From a bacterium (GTDB lineage: Bacteria; Cyanobacteriota; Vampirovibrionia; Gastranaerophilales; UBA9971), in the NCBI GenBank assembly GCA_037147175.1, contig JBAWVS010000028.1, positions 1 to 28,328 of the forward strand: 28,328 nucleotides of DNA. Reading direction: 5' to 3'. Both the position numbers and the translations under genes were made by a program. Of the stretch, positions 22,967 to 28,328 are shown piece after piece. The notes below the pieces were generated by a model. It saw only the letters and a list, made by a program, of their open reading frames with translations. It had not been told where the DNA came from and did no database searches. How positions within the stretch are numbered: position 1 is the first letter of the stretch; each line of letters opens with the position of its first letter.

Positions 22967-23105
22967 TATAATTAAAAATATCAGACCCTCAGAGCAACAC
23001 ACCATACCACAAAGGTACTGCCAAGATTATCCTGACGTTGCTTTAATCTGACGCTAGTCTGATATTAAAAAATTCACGGTAGGCACGCAAGCGTCCTACC
23101 GTCTT
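22967..23105 (+). ncRNA. Structured RNA upstream of the AbiF-like gene
   Basis: A TATAAT box at 22967-22972 would start transcription near 22978. The RNA then folds into AATATCAGA/TCTGATATT (22977-22985 with 23058-23066, 9 bp), AGAGCAAC/GTTGCTTT (22991-22998 with 23037-23044), and TACC/GGTA (23005-23008 with 23014-23017). It ends in a hairpin ACGGTAGG-ACGC/GCGT-CCTACCGT (23076-23102), a terminator of moderate T content. An outer ACCGTGA/TCACGGT pair (22956-22962 with 23074-23080) could compete with this hairpin. The pairing is seen; transcription and role as an RNA partner of the Abi protein are inferred. No -35 box stands out. Confidence 0.55.
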
Positions 23106-23110
23106 TCTGT
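23076..23110 (+). terminator. Hairpin closing the Abi-linked RNA
   Basis: Stem ACGGTAGG/CCTACCGT extended by ACGC/GCGT with a single bulged C and an AA loop, then CTTTCTGTTT. It is the strongest hairpin in the intergenic region and separates the RNA from the coding sequence. Confidence 0.5.
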
Positions 23111-23152
23111 TTATACTATAATATATCTAAGATCAAAATTCAAGGGTGATAA

Positions 23153-24142
23153 ATGATTAAATATATTCTAAAAGAACTGAATCTGGATGAAACAAGAAAA
23201 TCTCAAATTGGTTTGTTTTCAGAAGCTTACAGGCTAAAGCCATATATTCAGACTATAAAAAATAACCCTGAAATATTTGAAAAATTAAGAGAAGTTTGCC
23301 CTGAAAGGGTTAAAGATAACTGGGATTGCGTAGTTGAGCTTTATCGTTATAATTTAAAACTTTCAAAAAGTATTTATCCGTATTTGGCTATATTGGAAAA
23401 CATTTTGAAAATAAAGATAAGTGAATATTTAAAGCAAAAATATCATGAAAACTGGTATTGCGATGAAAGCTTATTTTTTAATGCTTTGGGATTTGATGAT
23501 TTTGATAAAAAAATATTTGAAAAGTATTTTAACCACAAAATAAATAAATTTGTAAGGGAAGATTTAATAAAAGAGTATAAAGAAGAAAAACTTCAGGATA
23601 AAACGGATAAAATTAAAAGTAAAATCCAGAAAATTAAGCAGGTTATTTCTATCTTATCTGATGCAAGAGATTATAGACTTACAAATAAAAATCCTGGTTT
23701 ACAAGGTTTTATAGAAACAAAACCGACTCTAAATTATTGGATTACTTTGTTGGAAATCAAAAAATTGTATGAAATTCAGGAAAATAATAAAATAGAAGAC
23801 GAAAATAATGAATTTAAAATATCAATAAAGGATATTTTCCCTAATGTAGATACAGAAAATATCAGGAATTTAAGAACCATTGCCCAAAAACTTGATGATA
23901 TAAGACTTTTAAGAAATGATATTTCGCATTATAACCAAATAATTTGCAGAAAAATTGCAGGAAAATTAAAATTATGGGATATTTACAAAAATATTACGGA
24001 AATTTTCTATTTTTTGGGTTGTGTTGATGTAAATTGGATGATTGGTGATATAAGTTGTTGCAACAATGGTTCTTTCGAATCTCTTTATAAAGATTTTGAG
24101 TTTATCCATCAATACGAAATTAACCTGACCAAAATTTCTTAA
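23153..24142 (+). CDS. AbiF/Abi_2-like HEPN abortive-infection protein
   Basis: The 329-residue protein has the Abi_2 start (RLKPYIQTIKN; LYRYNLKLSKSIYPYLAILENILKIKI at 63-89) and a C-terminal HEPN motif RNDISH (Arg254, His259; RX4H), the active site of HEPN RNases. A Lys/Glu-rich helical stretch at about 135-170 separates them. Abi_2 proteins stop phage growth by killing or arresting the host, and HEPN proteins of this kind usually cut RNA. It is preceded by a structured RNA, which may control it. AAGGGTGAT before the ATG serves as ribosome-binding site. It appears intact. Confidence 0.75.
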   Translation: MIKYILKELNLDETRKSQIGLFSEAYRLKPYIQTIKNNPEIFEKLREVCPERVKDNWDCVVELYRYNLKLSKSIYPYLAILENILKIKISEYLKQKYHENWYCDESLFFNALGFDDFDKKIFEKYFNHKINKFVREDLIKEYKEEKLQDKTDKIKSKIQKIKQVISILSDARDYRLTNKNPGLQGFIETKPTLNYWITLLEIKKLYEIQENNKIEDENNEFKISIKDIFPNVDTENIRNLRTIAQKLDDIRLLRNDISHYNQIICRKIAGKLKLWDIYKNITEIFYFLGCVDVNWMIGDISCCNNGSFESLYKDFEFIHQYEINLTKIS

Positions 24143-24173
24143 AATCTAGTATAAGTAGCATATTACAAATTAA

Positions 24174-24494
24174 TTAAATTTTCCCTTCTATTATTTCTTT
24201 TAAAGCCTGTTCATGTGTAGTGCCATTTTTTTTACAGTAATATTCCAGCCATTTCATGCATTCTTGAATTTCTTCGCCGCAAAGTTTTTCCAAATTCTTT
24301 TTGGGTTTGCCATCTTCCCAGCTAAGATAATCAAGTAAAAGTTGTGCTGAATGTTTATCAGGTTTGGAAGTTTTGACTTTAATCAGTTCTATATCTTCGT
24401 GTAGAGATACGATTACACCGATTACATCGTCAATTAATATTTTAAAATCATTGCCGATGCCTTGAATCATTGTCCTTGAATCTATTTTATTCAT
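24174..24494 (-). CDS. Hypothetical protein, 106 aa
   Basis: The start at 24494 is preferred because AAGGAT lies 8 bases before it; an upstream ATG at 24527 would add 11 residues but lacks a ribosome-binding site. The soluble product has mixed charge (LLDYLSWEDGKPKKNLEKLC; CMKWLEYYCKKNGTTHEQAL) and no recognised domain. It converges on the Abi gene with 31 bases between stops. A 13-codon fragment of a paralogue lies at 22486-22527, beside the broken Abi copy, so the two gene types may travel together. Confidence 0.6.
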   Translation of the reverse strand: MNKIDSRTMIQGIGNDFKILIDDVIGVIVSLHEDIELIKVKTSKPDKHSAQLLLDYLSWEDGKPKKNLEKLCGEEIQECMKWLEYYCKKNGTTHEQALKEIIEGKI

Positions 24495-24559
24495 AAAATT
24501 ATCCTTATGCTTTTGTAACAGTTGCATTTTAGCTTATGCTGCGTAACTCCTGTGCCTAA

Positions 24560-24690
24560 AAAGAAATTGTGCAGTATTTGTCTGCAAATTTTACAAAAAG
24601 ATAATTTTTGAAACAGAGCAACACATTTCCTGCTAAAACACTTCCATTTCGATAACTGCGATTTATAATCTGCAATGACATGAATTAAAC
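24560..24690. other. Region before the Mu-like transposase with repeated TGC/CTGCAA sites
   Basis: TGCAGTATTTGTCTGCAA (24571-24588) and TGCGATTTATAATCTGCAA (24657-24675) share TGC.(.)ATTT...TCTGCAA. They could be transposase-binding end sites. The exact element end cannot be set from this window. Confidence 0.3.
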
Positions 24691-24697
24691 GGAAATA

Positions 24698-26737
24698 ATG
24701 TTAATGCTTGAAAAAACAATTGACACGACAAAAATATGGCTGGATGTAAAATCTGTAGCCGGACTAAAAGGAGTTACAGAACGTGCAGTTCGCCTCGCAC
24801 TTAGAAATAGCAATAAATATATATTTAAAACAGAAGATGTTAGGGGCGGTAAAACGTATAAAATATGTTTAAGTTCATTAGAGGCTGAACTACAGACAAA
24901 ATTTCTTAACGAATATTATCAGGCTCTTGTTCTTGAAGAAAATGAAACTGTTGATTTAGATATTCAGCCAACTAAAGAAAAAATTATTCCTGAAAGTATG
25001 AAACGAATTGCACTTGCGAGATTAGACCTTTTAAAACTGTGGAAAGAATATATTAAGGGCAAAACAAATAAGTGCAAGGCAAATGAAGAGTTTTTACAGC
25101 TATACAACACGGGAGAATTCTATAAAGATATATTTGAAGTATTAAAAACGACATCAATAGGAAGTCTGTACAGATGGAAAGCAAAACTTGCAGGGACAAC
25201 AGACTGGACAAGGCTCGTTCCTGATTATCAATTTAAAGGTTCACGGGAATGCCGGACTTCGCTTACTCAAGATGAAATACAAATTTTTATGAAAATTCTT
25301 TTAAATCAAAACAGGTTTTCTATAAGCAAGGCAACGAGTTTAACCAAGCACATCCTGAATAAACGAGGTATAGAAATTCATGCAAGGGATATTACATACA
25401 GAAGATATGCGGAACATTTTAAAAAGTTTAATTATGACAAATGGATCCTTGCAAGAGAAGGAATGAAGGCGCTTAAAGACAAAGTAGAATCATATTTGGT
25501 TCGTGATGCTTCAGTGCTGGATGTGGGTTCAGTACTAATTGCCGATGGGAAACTTCTTAATTTCCAAGTTATCAACCCTTTTACAGGAAAACCATGCAGG
25601 GTACACCTTGTAGGATTTTTGGATTGGAAGTCTGGAGGACTTGTAGGGTTTGAAATTATGCTGGAAGAAGACACGCAATGTATTGCCTCTGCCTTAAGAA
25701 ATGCGATTTTAAACTTGGGAAGAATTCCTGATATTGTTTATCAGGATAACGGCAAAGCGTTTAAAGCAAATTTTTTCACGGGAAACAAAGATTTTGAAGA
25801 ATTAGGGTTTAACGGAATATACGGCAAACTCGGGATAAAACCTGTCTATGCAGCTCCGTATAATGCCAGAGCAAAAGTTATCGAAAGATTTTTTCTGGAA
25901 TTTCAGGAAGGATTTGAAAAATTACTTCCTTCATATATTGGAAGCAGTATTGAAAACAAACCGGCGTATATGAAAAGAAATGAAAAACTGCATAAAGAAA
26001 TACATAACGGATATGTGCCAACGATTCAAGAAGCAATAGACTTGATTAACTGCTGGTTAGAATACAAGCATAGCCTTCCTTGCCCGAATGTTAAGAGCAG
26101 AACAATCGCTGAAGTCCTTGCCACAGTCAAAAAGCAAAATATTAATGAGCAAGAACTTGATGATCTTATGATGGCACAGGAAATAATGACCATTCACAGA
26201 AACGGAATTAGGTTTTTAAAGCAGGATTACTATGATGATACACTTTATGGAATCAGGGACAAAGCCATAATCAAGTATAGCCTGTTTGATTTGAGTTTTA
26301 TCAAAGTTTATTCCTTAAAAAATGAATTTTTATGCAGGGCAGAGAGAATAACCAGTACACATCCGATGGCGGAACACCTTGGAGATATTTCAGATATACA
26401 AGATTACAAACAAAAAATTGTTAAACAACGCAAATTACGCAACAAAACACTAAAAGAAGTGAGAAAATTATTTACTATGGATGATTTTAACCTTATCGAA
26501 AAACATCTTGAACCAAATATATCTGCTCCACATCAGGAGCAGATTTTATTAGAGGCAAAACAAATTCCTGAAATCAAAGTGATTGCAGAAAGACCGCTGA
26601 CAAGACCAATATTTAAATCAAAATATGAACGCTACGAGTGGCATCTTCATCATGGTTGCCACTCGCAGGAGGACAGGAAATGGTTTGAAAAATATAAAAA
26701 TTCTGATGAATATACACAAATGTATGGGGAGGATTAA
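24698..26737 (+). CDS. Mu-like DDE transposase (MuA family)
   Basis: The 679-residue protein has a Mu-type N-terminal DNA-binding domain (about 12-75, KIWLDVKSVAGLKGVTERAV), a second helical DNA-binding part (about 185-245), an RNase H-fold core and a beta-barrel C-terminal domain. The catalytic triad is visible: Asp283 (IADGK), Asp350 (VYQDNGKAF) and Glu396 (NARAKVIERF), close to MuA's 269, 336 and 392. The reading frame is intact. It is followed 3 bases later by the MuB-like gene, as in Mu-like elements. The Shine-Dalgarno sequence is weak; ATG at 24698 or 24704 are both possible. Confidence 0.88.
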   Translation: MLMLEKTIDTTKIWLDVKSVAGLKGVTERAVRLALRNSNKYIFKTEDVRGGKTYKICLSSLEAELQTKFLNEYYQALVLEENETVDLDIQPTKEKIIPESMKRIALARLDLLKLWKEYIKGKTNKCKANEEFLQLYNTGEFYKDIFEVLKTTSIGSLYRWKAKLAGTTDWTRLVPDYQFKGSRECRTSLTQDEIQIFMKILLNQNRFSISKATSLTKHILNKRGIEIHARDITYRRYAEHFKKFNYDKWILAREGMKALKDKVESYLVRDASVLDVGSVLIADGKLLNFQVINPFTGKPCRVHLVGFLDWKSGGLVGFEIMLEEDTQCIASALRNAILNLGRIPDIVYQDNGKAFKANFFTGNKDFEELGFNGIYGKLGIKPVYAAPYNARAKVIERFFLEFQEGFEKLLPSYIGSSIENKPAYMKRNEKLHKEIHNGYVPTIQEAIDLINCWLEYKHSLPCPNVKSRTIAEVLATVKKQNINEQELDDLMMAQEIMTIHRNGIRFLKQDYYDDTLYGIRDKAIIKYSLFDLSFIKVYSLKNEFLCRAERITSTHPMAEHLGDISDIQDYKQKIVKQRKLRNKTLKEVRKLFTMDDFNLIEKHLEPNISAPHQEQILLEAKQIPEIKVIAERPLTRPIFKSKYERYEWHLHHGCHSQEDRKWFEKYKNSDEYTQMYGED

Positions 26738-26740
26738 AAA

Positions 26741-27454
26741 ATGAAGAAAATATTTGCAAGGACCCAAAATGTTAAAAATTTCATAAATATGATGAATAAT
26801 CTTCAAAACAGAGCCGAAGGAGTGCCGTGAATGTCTCTTGTTTACGGAGAACCCGGGCTTGGTAAAACTCAGGCACTTTTATGGTGGGCTACTCAAAATG
26901 ATGCGATATTTATCAGAGCTGCAAATAATATGTCAGCCCGCTGGTTAATGCAGGAATTAATAGAAGAACTTGGCGAAGTTCCGTATCATTTTTCCTCTGA
27001 TTTGTTCAAACAATGTGTGCGTCGATTAAATAATGAGCCAAAAGTAATCATTGTCGATGAAATAGATTATTTAACAGGAAATGAATCCGCAATAGAAACA
27101 CTGCGAGATATTTATGATAAAACGAATGTTTCTATTGTTATGGCAGGAATGGGGATGGCAGATAAGAAACTTCTGAGATATCGCCATTTATATGACAGGA
27201 TTTCTGAAAAGTTAAAATTTGAACCGTTTTCTAAAAAAGATATAAAAACAATAATTGAGCAGCTTTCAGAAATTGAAATGACTGAATGTGCGGTTAAATA
27301 CATTTTTAACAAAACTAACAGGTTCAGACAAATAGTCAAACTGATAAACAAAGCAGAAACAATAGCTCATGCAAACGGTTTAAGCACAATTGATGAGATA
27401 ACAATTAAGGAGTTTGTACATAATGACGGCGAAGAAACTGACAAAGCTGGCTAA
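26741..27454 (+). pseudogene. MuB-like AAA+ ATPase interrupted by an in-frame TGA
   Basis: The natural start is ATG 26741 after GGGGAGGA. The frame gives MKKIFARTQNVKNFINMMNN...AEGVP, then TGA (26828-26830), then MSLVYGEPGLGKT in the same frame. In relatives the broken position would be Gly (GVPG). The downstream part, 207 residues from ATG 26831, holds Walker A (6-13), Walker B VIIVDEID (72-79) and the sensor region. GAAGGAG lies 8 bases before ATG 26831, so it may still be translated separately. MuB activates MuA and chooses target DNA. Confidence 0.7.
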
Positions 27455-27508
27455 AAGGCTTAAAATATTCACTTTTGAAGAATTTTTAATCATGTCGGGG
27501 GAATATCC

Positions 27509-27626
27509 ATTATCAGGAGGTTTGATAAAGTTTATCAGTCAGATTGAGAAAAACCAGCCAAAAACGGCTGGTTTTAATTTTTTTCGCAAAATCCCTGATA
27601 TTATTCTCATTCTAACTGATAGTAAA
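27509..27626. repeat. Palindromic TA-flanking repeat, copy D
   Basis: ATTATCAGGAGGTTTGATAA, then GTTTATCAGTCAGATTGAGAA, a hairpin, TTTTTTTCGCAAA, CCTGATATTATTCTCATTCT and AACTGATAGTAAA. TTTATCAGTCAGATTGAGAA is closely complementary to the 3' end, so the whole copy can fold on itself. It interrupts the Mu-like operon and lies before the CopG/ParE-like pair. Confidence 0.7.
27550..27588. terminator. Hairpin of repeat copy D, terminator-like
   Basis: AAAACCAGCC (27550-27559) pairs with GGCTGGTTTT (27566-27575) over 10 bp, followed by AATTTTTTTCG. Relative to copies A and B a T-A pair has become C-G on both sides. Confidence 0.6.
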
Positions 27627-27727
27627 TTCATATTGACTTCTGTGTCTATCTTTTAAGAATTATAAACTACTTCCGACAAGCGGTGGAAAAATTTTCTGTA
27701 CTTGGAGTTTAAATATCAATAAATATG

Positions 27728-27743
27728 TGATACAATAATATCA
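27728..27743 (+). promoter_or_regulatory. Extended -10 promoter with overlapping operator candidate
   Basis: TGATACAAT (27728-27736) is an extended -10 box, lying within the inverted repeat TGATA-N6-TATCA (27728-27743). A ribbon-helix-helix antitoxin binding here would repress its own operon. Confidence 0.45.
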
Positions 27744-27768
27744 TTGAAATACAATAAGGAGATTCTGT

Positions 27769-28020
27769 ATGGCAATTAATAAAAATATGATGTCTTTAAG
27801 ACTTCCTGAAGAAACTAAAACCAAATTGGAATTGTTAGCAGAAGCAACAGATCGAAATAAGTCAACTCTTGTACTTGAAGCTATTGATAACTATTTAGAT
27901 ACGCAATCTTGGCAAATATCAGCTATTCAAGAAGGAATAAAACAGCTTGATAATGGTGAATATGTAGCATTTGATGATGTAAAAGCGAAATGGGTTAATA
28001 AGAAAGCAGATAATCAATGA
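27769..28020 (+). CDS. CopG/RHH-family antitoxin
   Basis: The 83-residue protein starts with the ribbon-helix-helix fold (MMSLRLPEETKTKLELLAEA, TDRNKSTLVLEAIDNYLD; about 7-45), followed by an acidic tail (IQEGIKQLDNGEYVAFDDVK) of the kind that wraps the toxin. It should repress its own promoter and neutralise the following toxin. AAGGAG lies 9 bases before the ATG. It overlaps the toxin gene by 4 bases (ATGA). Confidence 0.88.
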   Translation: MAINKNMMSLRLPEETKTKLELLAEATDRNKSTLVLEAIDNYLDTQSWQISAIQEGIKQLDNGEYVAFDDVKAKWVNKKADNQ

Positions 28021-28295
28021 AAATAATATTATCTCCATTAGCGAATCAGGATTTGGATGAGATTGAATCATACATATTTAAAGATAACCCTGCAGCAGCT
28101 GTTGATGTAATTTTAAGAATATTAGATAAAATACAAAACGTAATACGTCTAAACCCTTCGATAGGAAGAAAAGGCAGGATATTAGGCAGTAGGGAATTTG
28201 TAATGCCTGACTTGCCATATATAATTCCTTATAGGGTAAAAGATGATGTATTGGAAGTTATTAGAGTAATTCACACTAGTGTTCAGTTAAGTTAA
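28017..28295 (+). CDS. ParE/RelE-family toxin
   Basis: The 92-residue product has MKIILSPLANQDLDEIESYI, RLNPSIGRKGRI and PYIIPYRVKDDVLEVIRVIH, the typical ParE/RelE pattern. ParE toxins inhibit gyrase and RelE toxins cut ribosomal mRNA; the sequence does not decide, although pairing with a CopG-type antitoxin leans to ParE. It appears intact. Only 33 bases follow before the window ends. Confidence 0.87.
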   Translation: MKIILSPLANQDLDEIESYIFKDNPAAAVDVILRILDKIQNVIRLNPSIGRKGRILGSREFVMPDLPYIIPYRVKDDVLEVIRVIHTSVQLS

Positions 28296-28328
28296 AAGTT
28301 TAGAACAAATTTTCTTTTTTCACGTCTT

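Larger units (their letters stand above)
27423..27656 (+). pseudogene. Third gene of the Mu-like element, cut by repeat copy D
   Basis: AAGGAG (27407-27412) precedes ATG 27423, which overlaps the end of the ATPase gene. The start MTAKKLTKLAKRLKIFTFEE then FLIMSGEYP is credible coding sequence, but from about 27509 the frame runs into palindromic repeat D and ends at 27656. The remaining gene and the right end of the transposon are missing. Confidence 0.5.

Noticed and set aside
22850-23110. Retron-type RNA
   Set aside because: Nested stems resemble such RNAs, but there is no reverse transcriptase nearby; an Abi-linked RNA fits better.
26828-26830. Genome-wide TGA recoding
   Set aside because: TGA is used as the normal stop in several genes of the window, such as lpxC and murQ.

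Overview
The window is AT-rich bacterial DNA with a Gram-negative envelope gene set. The minus-strand order lpxD-lpxC-fabZ-lpxA, a DUF512 radical-SAM protein of the type common in Cyanobacteria and Clostridia, and small lineage-type proteins with a GFG motif suggest a non-photosynthetic cyanobacterial relative (Vampirovibrionia/Melainabacteria, perhaps Gastranaerophilales). This taxonomic reading is inference; no rRNA or tRNA gene is visible.

Bases 1-16400 are mostly housekeeping: a small unknown gene, the DUF512 protein, an unknown protein with a Gly-rich hydrophobic segment, the lipid A operon, an amidohydrolase, a TolC/NodT-type outer-membrane factor, two related small genes (one with a frameshift), murQ-crcB, rsmB, a soluble protein resembling the cytoplasmic domain of FlhA/SctV export gates, and a class I/II aminotransferase of DapL type. 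Inverted copies of a 55-bp insertion-sequence end lie at 1-55 and 10507-10561, so they bracket the first 10.5 kb.

Bases 16400-28328 are an accessory defence and mobile-element island. It holds five toxin-antitoxin modules (mqsRA, higBA, an AbrB-like/RelE-like pair, hipBA, and a CopG/ParE-like pair), a full-length AbiF/Abi_2-like HEPN protein preceded by a strongly structured, probably transcribed RNA, a truncated divergent Abi paralogue, and a decayed Mu-like transposon (DDE transposase, MuB-like ATPase broken by an in-frame TGA, truncated third gene). Four of the five TA modules have a copy of one palindromic repeat on their left, and the mqsRA and higBA cassettes also share the same repeat on their toxin side. 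The TA modules thus look like exchangeable cassettes set between conserved spacers.

The most interesting items are the AbiF-like gene with its upstream structured RNA, the repeat-bounded TA cassettes, the orphan FlhA cytoplasmic-domain protein, and a helically phased TTACCA array in the long gene-free stretch before hipBA.
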